From NCBI GenBank assembly GCA_000752215.1, contig CCFG01000005.1, positions 62,001 to 126,000 on the forward strand: 64,000 nt of DNA, read 5' to 3'. Shown in pieces: positions 54,943-63,910 of this stretch; within the stretch, counting starts at the first letter, position 1, and each line of letters starts with the position of its first letter. This DNA comes from a bacterium MS4 (GTDB lineage: Bacteria; Bacillota; Clostridia; Oscillospirales; Acutalibacteraceae). The notes under the pieces were generated by a model. That model searched no databases, was not told the origin of the DNA, and saw nothing but the letters and a program-made list of their open reading frames with translations. The position numbers and the translations under genes are program-made.

Positions 54943-56703
54943 ATGAAATCCGATAAAAAGGGCTTTGCACTGCTGCTGGAATGGGCAGGAAAAGATCGGC
55001 GGTATCTCTATGCCTCAATCGTTCTGGCTCTGCTGTCCAGTCTCAGTACCATTGTCCCCTATTTTGCATTTTATAAAATCATCGACGCCGTGGTGCTGGG
55101 AACCTGCGACCTTGCCTTCGCCTTAAAATGGGCGGCCATCGTACTCATCGCCACGGCTGTAAGAGTGTGCTGCAACCTGGCGGCCACCCTCGCCTCCCAC
55201 AGGGGCGCCTACAACACCCTGTTCCGGGTGCGCTGCATGGTGACCGAACATATGGCAAAGATGCCGCTGGGCGCCTTGAATGAACGCAGCACCGGCGAGA
55301 TCAAGTACGTGATGAACGAGAGTATCGAAAAGCTGGAGTTGTTTTTGGCCCATAACCTGCCGGAGCTGGTGCTCTATCTTTCCGGGCCCATCGTTATGTT
55401 TCTCTATCTGCTCACGGTAAACGCGGCGCTGGCCCTGCTCAGTATTGTGCCGATCTTCCTTGTAGCCGCAGTGATGGCCCTTATGTTTCAGCGCTTCGGC
55501 AAGTTCATGCCCGAGGTCAACGCGAGCAGCGGCAATCTGTCCAGCTCCATCCATGAGTATGTGAACGGCATGCGCCTCATCAAGGCCTATCACATGGGCG
55601 CGCAGTCCTTCAAAAAGTATTCCTCCGCCATCGAGGCGCAGCACAGGATGTGGGGCGCCATTTCCAAAGCCACCGGGCCCCTTTACGCCGCCTATGTGGT
55701 GTTGCTGGAATGTGGTATTTTATTTCTTGTTCCTCTTGGCGGGTATTTTTTCGTCCGCGGCTCCATCAGCGCCGGCGTGCTGCTGCTCTTCGCCTTTGTG
55801 GGAACGCAGTATCTCACCGATATCCGTCCGTTACAGGAGCTGGGGTCCAATTTGTCCTATGTGCTCAATGGAGTCAATCAGGTGAAGGAAATCCTGGAAA
55901 CCCCAGTGTTCGGCGACGGCCGGCCCTTTCCAAAACGGCACGACATCGAGCTTCGGAACGTATCCTTTTCTTATACGGAGGGCGAACCGGTACTGGAGCA
56001 TGTGGATCTGCATATTGCCCACGGTGAGCGGGTCGCCTTCGTGGGGGTGTCCGGCGCAGGCAAAAGTACGCTGGTGCAGCTCATTTCCCGGTTCTACGAT
56101 GTATCGGAGGGCAGCATCGCCATCGGAGGCGTGGATGTAAAGGATATCGACTACGAGCAGCTTTTGCAGAACATCTCGGTGGTGTTCCAGAGTAGTTTCT
56201 TAACCCGTGGAAGCGTGTTTGAAAACATTGCTATGGGTAACCAAGCCGTCACGCTGGAGGAGGTTCGTACCGCGGCACGAGAGGCTCAAATCGACGGGTT
56301 CATCATGTCTCTGCCGGACGGATATGAAACCAAAGTGGGCAGCTATGGCACCCGCTTCTCCGGGGGACAGAAGCAGCGCATCTGCATCGCCCGGGCCATC
56401 CTCAAAAATGCGCCTATCCTCATTCTGGATGAGGCAACCAGTGCCGCCGACCCGGAAAACCAGGTGGAGATTGACCGGGCTATTGAAAATCTCTGTCAGG
56501 GAAAAACCGTCATTATCGTGGCTCACCGGCTGGGCATTGTCCAGGGCTGTGACCGCATTGCGGTGGTGGAAAAACGCGGCATCAGCCGGATCGGCAGCTT
56601 TGACGATATGAGGGAGAGCAGTCCCTATTTCGCGGGGGCCTGGCGAGACTACAACGCCGCCCGGAGCATCCGCTACAGCCTGAAGGGAGGAAAAGAAGAA
56701 TGA
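54943..56703 (+). CDS. ABC transporter, fused permease-ATPase (subunit 1 of a heterodimer)
   Basis: A 586-residue type IV ABC half-transporter. Six membrane helices in residues about 20-300, then an ATPase with Walker A FVGVSGAGKSTLVQLISRFY near 368, signature FSGGQKQRICIARAIL, Walker B ILILDEATSAAD and switch His in VIIVAHRLGIV. AAAGGAGGG precedes the ATG. Overlaps the next half-transporter by 4 bases, so they form a heterodimer. YbtP/YbtQ-type pairs import metallophores despite the exporter fold; direction here is not certain. Confidence 0.92.
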   Translation: MKSDKKGFALLLEWAGKDRRYLYASIVLALLSSLSTIVPYFAFYKIIDAVVLGTCDLAFALKWAAIVLIATAVRVCCNLAATLASHRGAYNTLFRVRCMVTEHMAKMPLGALNERSTGEIKYVMNESIEKLELFLAHNLPELVLYLSGPIVMFLYLLTVNAALALLSIVPIFLVAAVMALMFQRFGKFMPEVNASSGNLSSSIHEYVNGMRLIKAYHMGAQSFKKYSSAIEAQHRMWGAISKATGPLYAAYVVLLECGILFLVPLGGYFFVRGSISAGVLLLFAFVGTQYLTDIRPLQELGSNLSYVLNGVNQVKEILETPVFGDGRPFPKRHDIELRNVSFSYTEGEPVLEHVDLHIAHGERVAFVGVSGAGKSTLVQLISRFYDVSEGSIAIGGVDVKDIDYEQLLQNISVVFQSSFLTRGSVFENIAMGNQAVTLEEVRTAAREAQIDGFIMSLPDGYETKVGSYGTRFSGGQKQRICIARAILKNAPILILDEATSAADPENQVEIDRAIENLCQGKTVIIVAHRLGIVQGCDRIAVVEKRGISRIGSFDDMRESSPYFAGAWRDYNAARSIRYSLKGGKEE

Positions 56704-58403
56704 ACCATAATGTTTTTAAAATGGGAGGAAAACTGAAGGCCTCTATTGCGGGCGTTGTGATCGAAGGTTTGCTCGGCGGCTGCAATTTTCTGGTGCTGTT
56801 TCAGGTACTGCACCTGATCTTTGACCAAAGCATCGGCTTTGCCGATATATTGCGGGCCACCGGCATGCTGGTGCTGCTCTTTGCGCTTCGTCTCATCCTC
56901 TATATGACGGCTTATACCGGCAGCCAGACCGGCGGCGCGGATGCAAGCCGGAATATCCGCATTGCTATTGGAGATAAGCTCAAGCGCATCCCACTGGGCC
57001 TGTTCACCAAAAACCGTACCGGCTTTTACATCAACGCCGCCACCAGCGAGGTCGGGGATTACGAGCAGATATTGACACACAAGGCTGCGGACATCACTAA
57101 ATACTGCATCTTGTTGTTTATGGTGGGACTCTATGCCTGCACCCTATCCCTGCCTATCGGACTCATCGTCCTGATATCGACACTGCTGATTATCCCGGCC
57201 ATGGCGATGTCCATCCGGCAGGTACATAGCTACGGCACCCGAAAAAACCAGGCACGGGAAGAAAATGTCAGCGCCATTACCGAGTATCTCACCGGCAGCC
57301 AGACACTGCGCTCCTATGCGCTGGTGGGTGCCAAAAACGAGTCGGTGACCGAGGCCATGCGGGAATATTCCAATGTCAGTTACGAATATGAAAAGGCGAT
57401 TCTACCAATCGGATTCGGTTTTGTCTTCTGCAGCTATGTGGCGTTGGCGGCGGCCATCATACTGTCGGTGCAGGGTTGGCTTTCCGGAACGCTGGAGCCG
57501 GCCGCCGTGATTTTACTGATTATGCTGCCCATCTTTGTGGCGAAACTGAACCTGACTCTGTTTATTGACCTGACAGCCTACCGCAATTTGCTTATCTCCA
57601 AAAAGAAGATCAGCGGCATCCTTGCGGAAGAGGAGGAACCGGCCGAAGATGCATCCTTCTCCCCCAAGAGCACCGAGATTCGGTTTGAGGACGTGGACTT
57701 CTCCTATGTTGAGGGAGAGCCGGTACTGCGCGGGGCCAGCTTTACCATTCCCGCGCGCAGCCTTACCGCCATCGTGGGCGACTCCGGCGCGGGCAAATCC
57801 ACCATACTCAACCTAATCTCCAAGTATTACGCGCCCCAGCGCGGGAGCGTCACCATCGGCGGCTGCAACATTGCAAACGCTCCGTCCGAGCAGGTACTGT
57901 CGTATATCAGCCTGGTAGATCAGGATGTATTCCTCTTCAACGATACGGTCCGCAATAACATCCGCTATGCCCGGCCGGGCGCCACTGATGCGGACATTGA
58001 GGCTGCCTGCCGTCTTTCCAACTGTGACGGTTTTATTCAAGCGATGGAACAGGGCTACGACACCGGGATCGGTGAAAACGGCAACCGGCTCTCGGGCGGC
58101 GAGCGCCAGCGGCTCAGCGTGGCGCGGGCCATCCTGAAGGACAGCCCCATCATTTTGCTCGATGAGGCCACCGCCTCTCTGGATATCGAAAACGAACTGC
58201 TGGTGAAGCAGGCGGTGACAAATCTGCTGGATGCCGATAAAACCGTGGTGATGATTGCCCACACCCTGCCTATTGTGAAGCACGCGGACAAGATCCTGGT
58301 ATTGGACGGCGGCTGCGTGACGGAGACCGGCACCCATGATGAACTGATTGCCGCCGGCGGGAAGTATGCGGCCATGTGGGCGGCGTCTCAGACATTGAGA
58401 TAG
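56700..58403 (+). CDS. ABC transporter, fused permease-ATPase (subunit 2 of a heterodimer)
   Basis: A 567-residue partner with six N-terminal membrane helices, Walker A IVGDSGAGKSTILNLIS near 360, signature LSGGERQRLSVARAIL, Walker B IILLDEATASLD and His in VVMIAHTLPIV. Both nucleotide sites have complete consensus residues, unlike many degenerate heterodimers. GGAGG before the ATG. The next gene follows after 277 bases that contain a long palindromic element. Confidence 0.92.
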   Translation: MNHNVFKMGGKLKASIAGVVIEGLLGGCNFLVLFQVLHLIFDQSIGFADILRATGMLVLLFALRLILYMTAYTGSQTGGADASRNIRIAIGDKLKRIPLGLFTKNRTGFYINAATSEVGDYEQILTHKAADITKYCILLFMVGLYACTLSLPIGLIVLISTLLIIPAMAMSIRQVHSYGTRKNQAREENVSAITEYLTGSQTLRSYALVGAKNESVTEAMREYSNVSYEYEKAILPIGFGFVFCSYVALAAAIILSVQGWLSGTLEPAAVILLIMLPIFVAKLNLTLFIDLTAYRNLLISKKKISGILAEEEEPAEDASFSPKSTEIRFEDVDFSYVEGEPVLRGASFTIPARSLTAIVGDSGAGKSTILNLISKYYAPQRGSVTIGGCNIANAPSEQVLSYISLVDQDVFLFNDTVRNNIRYARPGATDADIEAACRLSNCDGFIQAMEQGYDTGIGENGNRLSGGERQRLSVARAILKDSPIILLDEATASLDIENELLVKQAVTNLLDADKTVVMIAHTLPIVKHADKILVLDGGCVTETGTHDELIAAGGKYAAMWAASQTLR

Positions 58404-58538
58404 AACGGCGTGTTCCAAACGGACGCTTTTTTATTACATTTGGACGAACTCCTTTCACTCCAATTGCGAAAGCGCATCATATTTTGTATGATGGGTTTTG
58501 GGTTAGCAATGTCTAACCAAATACATATTGCCTCTTTC

Positions 58539-58644
58539 CTACAGCAATTCCATTTCAGTTTGCGAGACAAAACACGTTCTTTCCCCCGCCTTCGGCGGGG
58601 GAAAGAACGCAACCTTGTTGCAAAATCGACTGGAAATGCTGTAG
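58539..58644. repeat. 106-base palindromic element (MITE/REP-like hairpin)
   Basis: A long imperfect inverted repeat. The outer arms begin CTACAGCAATTCCA on the left and end TGGAAATGCTGTAG on the right. The centre is a perfect 15-base stem GTTCTTTCCCCCGCC (58576-58590) / GGCGGGGGAAAGAAC (58594-58608) with a 3-base loop. No ORF inside. It looks like a small mobile palindrome inserted between the ABC pair and the ECF genes. Confidence 0.65.
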
Positions 58645-58680
58645 TTACAGGACGGGGCAATGGCAAGAGGAGGTTTCTAC

Positions 58681-59292
58681 ATGGTAAATCAAAAAGTTTC
58701 CAATCAAAAGGGACTGACGGTCAAAGACCTGGTGACTACCGGTATTTTTGCAGCGCTTATTTGGGTGACGATGCTGATCGGCGGTCTGCCCTTTGCGCCG
58801 AATCCACTGCTGACATTTTATATGCCTTTGGGCGGCGCGCTGCTGGGTGGTCCTGTCTTTCTGCTGCTGGTGGCCAAGGTGCCCAAGCGCGGCCCCATTT
58901 CCATCGTCGGCATTTTAGCCGGTTTGATTTTTTTTGCCACCGGTATGCACTGGGCCATGGATCTGGGATATGTTCTGGGCGGCCTTCTGGGTGATCTGAT
59001 TGCCGGAACCAAAAAGTACCGCAGCGTGAAGCTCAACATCGTGGCGTATATCTGCCTGTGTCTGGGAGCTACCGGCTCCTACATAGCGTTTTTTGCGGAT
59101 CCCACTGCGTGGAGCAGCCTGATGCTCAACGGGGGCACGGCCCAAAGCTATCTGGACGCCATGAACGGCGCGGCGCAGGGATGGATGCTGCCGGTGATCC
59201 TGCTGGGTACCGTTGTGGTCGGCGCTTTCAGCGGCTACGTGGGCAGCAAACTGCTGAAGAAGCAGTTTGAAAAGGCTGGCATTACCGCATGA
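58681..59292 (+). CDS. MptD/Trep_Strep-type ECF transporter substrate-binding (S) component
   Basis: A 203-residue membrane protein with about 5-6 helices: VKDLVTTGIFAALIWVTMLI, the conserved PLGGALLGGPVFLLLVAKVP, IVGILAGLIFFATGMHWAMD and VVVGAFSGYVGSKLLKKQF. Matches the uncharacterised MptD family of ECF S components. The start at 58681 has AGAGGAGG 7 bases upstream. Followed by T and A components, giving a complete group I ECF module. Substrate unknown; the linked ABC pair and AraC protein suggest metal-chelate uptake. Confidence 0.85.
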   Translation: MVNQKVSNQKGLTVKDLVTTGIFAALIWVTMLIGGLPFAPNPLLTFYMPLGGALLGGPVFLLLVAKVPKRGPISIVGILAGLIFFATGMHWAMDLGYVLGGLLGDLIAGTKKYRSVKLNIVAYICLCLGATGSYIAFFADPTAWSSLMLNGGTAQSYLDAMNGAAQGWMLPVILLGTVVVGAFSGYVGSKLLKKQFEKAGITA

Positions 59293-60008
59293 GCGGTAAA
59301 ATAAAAGCGGGACTGTGGTTTGATCCGAGGACAAAACTCCTTTTGCTGCTTTTGACTGCACTGGGCGCCACTATGGCGCCCAGTCTTATGTATGAGCTGG
59401 GTCTGGTGATGCTGGTGGCCTTGATGGCGCTGGTGTGCGGTGAGTGGAGGAAGTCCGCCCTCGGCCTTCCGGCTTACCTGCTTTTTTATCTGCTGACCCT
59501 TGCCGTTATGCAAACAGACGGTTCGTCACTCCAAACCACGTTGATGGCTTTTCTGGGCCTTTTCCATAAGGTCTATCCCTGTGGTTTTTTGGCAGGGGTT
59601 ATGATCTCCACAACAAAAGTCAGCGAGTTCCTCTCTGCCATGAGCCGTATCCACGCGCCGAAAAAGTTGGTGATCCCCTTCGCCGTGATGCTGCGCTATA
59701 TGCCCGCCATCCGGGAGGACTGGCATTTTATCAAGGATGCCATGCAGCTGCGGGATGTGTCCCCCAACCTTGCGGGACTTCTGACCCACCCGGTCAGAAC
59801 GGTAGAGTGCGTATATGTTCCCCTGATGATGGCGGCTTCCAAGGCAGCGGACGAGCTCTCCATCGCCTCGGTCACCCGGGGCATTGAAAATCCCCGCCCC
59901 CGCACCTGCCTGGTGCAAATCTGTTTTCGGGCCGCAGACCTACTCGCTGTTGTATGCTTCGCCGCGTATCTTGCGGCAGGACTGTTTTGGAAGGAGGCGT
60001 TTTTATGA
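59289..60008 (+). CDS. ECF transporter transmembrane (T) component, CbiQ/EcfT-like
   Basis: A 239-residue membrane protein with N-terminal helices (LLLLLLTALGATMAPSLMYE, LVMLVALMALVCG) and the EcfT coupling motifs near the C terminus: IREDWHFIKDAMQLRDVSPN and AADELSIASVTRGIENPRPR (the Ala-Arg-Gly-type motifs). Starts within the stop of the S-component gene (ATGA) and overlaps the ATPase gene similarly. Confidence 0.88.
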   Translation: MSGKIKAGLWFDPRTKLLLLLLTALGATMAPSLMYELGLVMLVALMALVCGEWRKSALGLPAYLLFYLLTLAVMQTDGSSLQTTLMAFLGLFHKVYPCGFLAGVMISTTKVSEFLSAMSRIHAPKKLVIPFAVMLRYMPAIREDWHFIKDAMQLRDVSPNLAGLLTHPVRTVECVYVPLMMAASKAADELSIASVTRGIENPRPRTCLVQICFRAADLLAVVCFAAYLAAGLFWKEAFL

Positions 60009-61465
60009 TCGAATGGAAGGGCGTTTCCTTCACCTACCCCGGTCAGGAATCCGATGGGTTGCAGCAGGTAAACCTCAGCATTTCCGAGGGCGAGTGCGTT
60101 CTTTTCTGCGGTCGCAGCGGCTGCGGAAAAACCACCATGCTGAGGCTGGTCAACGGCCTGATTCCGAGCTTCTTTCCCGGCGAGGGAGACGGCGCGGCGT
60201 ATTTGGAAGGGCAGGACTGCTCGGAAATCCCAATGTACCGTCTGGCGGAACGTGTTGGATCGGTATTCCAGAATCCGCGAACGCAGTTTTTCAACGTAGA
60301 TACCGACAGTGAGATCGCCTTTGGCATGGAAAACCAGGCACTTCCGCCGACGGAATTGGCGCGGCGGGTGGAGCAGACCGCCCGAGAACTGAACCTTGAG
60401 GCGCTGCGGGGCAGAAGTATCTTTGCCCTTTCCGGCGGGGAGAAGCAAAAAATCGCTTTTGCCTCCGTCTATGCCATGAATCCGGACATCTATTTGCTGG
60501 ATGAACCCTCCTCCAATCTGGATATGGACTCCATTCGCGCGCTCAAGGAGTACTTAAAGCTCATCAAGGCCCAGGGGAAAACCATCCTGATTGCGGAACA
60601 TCGGCTTTACTACCTCATGGAGCTGGTGGACAAAATCATCTATCTGGAGCGTGGGCGGATCAAAGGAATCTATACGCCAAAAGAACTGGCCGCGCTTTCA
60701 CAGGGGCAACGGGCTTCCATGGGCCTGCGCGCCGTGAATCTGCAGCAGCTTCGTCCTCAAAAACGTGCGAAAAGCGCACAGGTACCGATTCTAGCACTTA
60801 AAAATGTAAGGCTATGCTACCAGAAAAAGACGGTGCTGGAAAACATCTGCCTGCAGGCCGCCCGCGGCGAAATCATCGCCGTGGTAGGGCACAACGGCAC
60901 CGGCAAGACCACCTTTTCCCGGGCTCTCTGCGGCCTGCACAAGGGCTGCGAGGGAGAGTTTCTTTGGGGCGGGAAGCCTCTCAACGCCAAGACTCGCCGA
61001 AAACGGTCTTATCTCGTTATGCAGGATGTGGGATACCAATTGTTTGCGGAAAGCGTGGAAAAGGAGTGTGTGTTCGGGATCAAAAACCCGAATGCGGCGC
61101 TGGCGGACAGGACATTGGAGGATCTGGGGCTCTCTTCTTTCCGGGAGAAGCACCCCAACACCCTGTCCGGCGGACAGAAGCAGCGGCTGGCGGTGGCGGT
61201 GAGTATGGTGTGCGGCAAGGACATTCTGGTGTTCGACGAGCCGACCAGCGGCCTCGATCACGACAGCATGACCCAGGTGGCAGCCCTGATGGAGCGGTTG
61301 GCGGAGCAGGGCGGCATCCTGTTTGTGGTGACCCACGATTATGAGCTGGTTTGCCGGGTCTGTACCCGGGTTGTCCATTTTGATGAAGGCGAAATGCCGG
61401 ACGATCTGCCCGTTACAGTGGAGAACGAGGGGAAAATACGAGAACTGTTTCATCTTCAACCGTAA
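60005..61465 (+). CDS. ECF transporter double ATPase (fused EcfA-type domains)
   Basis: A 486-residue protein with two ATPase domains. Domain 1 (about 1-230): Walker A CGRSGCGKTTMLRLVNGL, signature LSGGEKQKIAFASVYA, Walker B IYLLDEPSSNLD, switch His in ILIAEHRLYYL. Domain 2 (about 255-486): Walker A VGHNGTGKTTFSRAL, signature LSGGQKQRLAVAVSM, Walker B ILVFDEPTSGLD, FVVTHDYELV. It powers the adjacent S/T pair. GGAGG precedes the ATG at 60005, which overlaps the T-component stop. Confidence 0.9.
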   Translation: MIEWKGVSFTYPGQESDGLQQVNLSISEGECVLFCGRSGCGKTTMLRLVNGLIPSFFPGEGDGAAYLEGQDCSEIPMYRLAERVGSVFQNPRTQFFNVDTDSEIAFGMENQALPPTELARRVEQTARELNLEALRGRSIFALSGGEKQKIAFASVYAMNPDIYLLDEPSSNLDMDSIRALKEYLKLIKAQGKTILIAEHRLYYLMELVDKIIYLERGRIKGIYTPKELAALSQGQRASMGLRAVNLQQLRPQKRAKSAQVPILALKNVRLCYQKKTVLENICLQAARGEIIAVVGHNGTGKTTFSRALCGLHKGCEGEFLWGGKPLNAKTRRKRSYLVMQDVGYQLFAESVEKECVFGIKNPNAALADRTLEDLGLSSFREKHPNTLSGGQKQRLAVAVSMVCGKDILVFDEPTSGLDHDSMTQVAALMERLAEQGGILFVVTHDYELVCRVCTRVVHFDEGEMPDDLPVTVENEGKIRELFHLQP

Positions 61466-61467
61466 TT

Positions 61468-61602
61468 ATGGCGTCGGTTCCTGGGACACCAGCGATTCGC
61501 CATCATATCAGTGAGATTCGCAAGGCTTTGGTGGAGTTGACCGAGCGGGACTGCATTGAAACAGTTTGGGGCATTGGGTATAGGTTCCAGGAAGAGAAAT
61601 AG
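61468..61602 (+). pseudogene. Remnant of an OmpR-type response regulator DNA-binding domain
   Basis: A 44-codon stretch coding IRHHISEIRKALVELTERDC then IETVWGIGYRFQEEK and stop. The ending matches the recognition helix and wing (RxhIxxLRxKL...IxTVxGxGYRF) of OmpR/PhoB-type regulators. No receiver domain or ribosome site precedes it; it begins in the spacer after the ECF ATPase. A 3' fragment left by deletion. Confidence 0.65.
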
Positions 61603-61645
61603 ATAGGAAGGATCGGCGCTGTTGCCGATCCTTCCTATTTTATCG
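61603..61645 (+). terminator. Strong Rho-independent terminator
   Basis: Perfect 15-base stem ATAGGAAGGATCGGC (61603-61617) / GCCGATCCTTCCTAT (61624-61638), 6-base loop, followed by TTTATCGTTT. Ends plus-strand transcription of the ABC/ECF operon. The interval 61646-61822 shows no gene. Confidence 0.75.
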
Positions 61646-61822
61646 TTTCCTGTCGGGTACTTATACTTTCCTTCTAATCGATTTACGAAAATCTAATATT
61701 TGACTCATGATATTTAGGACAACACCGCATAACGGGAGAAAAGGACCTGCGAGAAAGAACAAACGGAGTACGATTTTTCAAATACAGAATTGTGACCGGG
61801 GCTGCGGATACCCTTTGCCTTT

Positions 61823-62908
61823 TCACCTGTTGTGGATACCATCCTGGTCCGCAAGCGCGGCGGAAATGGCATCCGCTGTCGGCGGGCACCCTTTCACCTG
61901 CTTTGATGCACCATCGCAGCAGCGGCCGATGCCTAATCCCTCAAATTTCTTTCCTCTCCAACCCTGACCGATGGCGATGGGAATGTCGTGATCTCCGCCG
62001 CAAGCATACAGCGCGCGCACCAGGCCCGCGTAGCATGCCGAACAGGCCGAATCCTGCCGAACGCCGGCTGTGAGCCGCGCCACTTTTCCGCTCGGCTTCG
62101 GGTATCCGCCGCCCTGCGTAGGGTCGTTCAAACGGATCATATCTTCCTCGCGGAGCTCTGCTGTACCGGCTCCCCACTGTTCGGCCAGCTTAATATAAGG
62201 GACGTCGGAAAGAGAAAGCCCCATCAGTCGGCAGCCGTAGGCGTCCAGCTGAACCGGGTCCTCCCCCAGATACATGCGTCCGGTGAAAACGGGATTTCCC
62301 CCTTCTTCAAAGTCCAGATCGCCGCAGATGCTGTCCACAATCGTAAGGGACGGCCGCAAAACGCTCGCAAGAGCGGCAATCGGTTTCATGAGCCCCTCTG
62401 CATGGAAACGCCGCTTCTCCCGATCGGGAAGACAGCCCTTACAGTTTTTCAGGGCACAGGTCATGACCGTCTGACAGTGGCCCTTCAGAACGGGCAGATT
62501 GATCAGATACCCCGCGTCCAGGGCACGGTTGCAGATTTCCATCGGCCGAAACGGGGTATCCACGGTCCGCGCCTGATCACGCTTGAGGTCGTAAAAGGGA
62601 ACGCTGTATTTACGGCTGACCTCTTCATACCCGGCAGCCCGGCAAGCCCGGTCGGTCCTGTCTCCGACCCAGGAGCCTTCGATAATGCTGATCTTCCGGA
62701 TGCCGTGATCCTTCAGATATTCGATTGCCCCGGACAGGACGCCCGCATGGGTGGTGGCCCCGGATTCAGCGGACTTTGCCACCACCAGATTGGGTTTGAG
62801 AGCTACCTCAGCGCCCGAAGGAATTTTCTTAACGACTTCGGCCGCCTCCATAAGGGCCTTCGTCATGGAAAATGCATCGCTGCCAAAGATCTCATAGATT
62901 TTACCCAT
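61823..62908 (-). CDS. DUF362 domain protein
   Basis: A 361-residue soluble protein of the DUF362 family. Blocks: EVALKPNLVVAKSAESGATT near 33, GIRKISIIEGSWVGDRTDRA, LINLPVLKGHCQTVMTCALK, NCKGCLPDREKRRFHAEGL, TIVDSICGDLDFEEGGNPV and LGEDPVQLDAYGCRLMGL. C-terminal cysteines (CSACYAGLVRALYACGG, RCCDGASKQVKGCPP) may bind a metal or Fe-S cluster. No signal peptide. Biochemical role not assigned; relatives are sometimes called iron-sulfur proteins. Faces away from the ECF operon; the gene start lies in a palindromic AAATGATCATTT context. Confidence 0.8.
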   Translation of the reverse strand: MGKIYEIFGSDAFSMTKALMEAAEVVKKIPSGAEVALKPNLVVAKSAESGATTHAGVLSGAIEYLKDHGIRKISIIEGSWVGDRTDRACRAAGYEEVSRKYSVPFYDLKRDQARTVDTPFRPMEICNRALDAGYLINLPVLKGHCQTVMTCALKNCKGCLPDREKRRFHAEGLMKPIAALASVLRPSLTIVDSICGDLDFEEGGNPVFTGRMYLGEDPVQLDAYGCRLMGLSLSDVPYIKLAEQWGAGTAELREEDMIRLNDPTQGGGYPKPSGKVARLTAGVRQDSACSACYAGLVRALYACGGDHDIPIAIGQGWRGKKFEGLGIGRCCDGASKQVKGCPPTADAISAALADQDGIHNR

Positions 62909-62980
62909 GAAATGATCATTTCCTTTCTAAAACTGTTTTGGGGACACATGGAAAGATGATTCACACGTTCTTGCCTCTTT

Positions 62981-63556
62981 TTAGATCGTCATGGCGATGG
63001 AGATGCCTGCCGTGACCAGCGCCGCCATGAAAAGCGGAATCATGCCGTCGAAATATCCCGCTCGGTCTCCAAGATTGTAGTACAGCACATAGCAGACGAG
63101 GCTGATCAGCGTGGCGACTCCGATCACAACGGCGGAGACGACCGCCGACTCATGCGGGAACCGGCCCGCTCCATAAAGCGTGTTGATCTCCGACAGCGCC
63201 AGCACCGCCCACCCGACGATGAGCAACAGCTCCGTCGTCACCTGCCTCTGAAGGAGCAGACCCGTGACCGCCAGCAGGACGAGATAAGCGGCGATACCGC
63301 CCCATAAAAGCAGCCCGCTAGGAAAAAGTGCTGCCTCGACGGATGCAGATCGGAGCCCTTTTACCGCCAGAACGATTGCGGCCAGTCCCGCGACAAAGGC
63401 TGGAATCAGGAGCCATCCCGTTTTCATGCCCTTAATAGCTCCGGTGGGTTTGAAGGCCAGCAGCCACCAGGCCAGGTAAAATGCACAGCAGATGATCAGG
63501 AGAATATTGCCCCAAAAAATCTGCCTTTCAGAAAAATCCAGATTACGAATCGCCAA
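62981..63556 (-). CDS. Integral membrane protein, unknown function
   Basis: A 191-residue protein with six predicted membrane helices: IFWGNILLIICCAFYLAWWL, WLLIPAFVAGLAAIVLAVKG, LLLWGGIAAYLVLLAVTGLL, ELLLIVGWAVLALSEINTLY, AVVSAVVIGVATLISLVCYV and PLFMAALVTAGISIAMTI. The cytosolic loops are short. No motif of a known transporter. AAAGGGGTG lies upstream of the ATG. Upstream of the DUF362 gene on the same strand, possibly co-transcribed with it. Confidence 0.7.
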   Translation of the reverse strand: MAIRNLDFSERQIFWGNILLIICCAFYLAWWLLAFKPTGAIKGMKTGWLLIPAFVAGLAAIVLAVKGLRSASVEAALFPSGLLLWGGIAAYLVLLAVTGLLLQRQVTTELLLIVGWAVLALSEINTLYGAGRFPHESAVVSAVVIGVATLISLVCYVLYYNLGDRAGYFDGMIPLFMAALVTAGISIAMTI

Positions 63557-63766
63557 ATCTTGTCACCCCTTTGTTTTTCAGAGCTATCTGCTCCGGGAAC
63601 ACCCCAATTTTATTTCTATTTTACCATTCCTTTGCGTATAAGAAAAGACAAAGTACCTTTTTCAGATACTTTGTCTTCAGACCAAACGGAGGCCATCTGG
63701 CCAATTCATGCGGCACGAAACGTCATTTATAAACGCAATCAAAAGAAAAATTTATTACACGACCCC

Positions 63767-63795
63767 TTGTTATATTCGTTTATTTATGTTAAAAT
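63767..63795 (+). promoter_or_regulatory. Candidate sigma-A promoter of the GntR-family gene
   Basis: TTGTTA (63767-63772), 17-base spacer, TAAAAT (63790-63795), about 115 bases upstream of the start codon. The 63557-63910 interval otherwise contains only this and the inverted repeat below. Confidence 0.5.
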
Positions 63796-63847
63796 AAGCA
63801 CAAAGTAATGACATACGATGTCCTACATAATATTTGCTTTTTGAATT

Positions 63848-63883
63848 CGAATAGCGACGATTGAACGGAATGTCGCCTATTCG
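63848..63883. promoter_or_regulatory. Inverted repeat, candidate autoregulatory operator
   Basis: CGAATAGCGAC (63848-63858) and GTCGCCTATTCG (63872-63883) are near-perfect inverted arms, 13 bases apart, in the leader of the GntR-type gene. Confidence 0.45.
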
Positions 63884-63910
63884 GTGAAATAAAACAACGA
63901 GGTGTGAACT

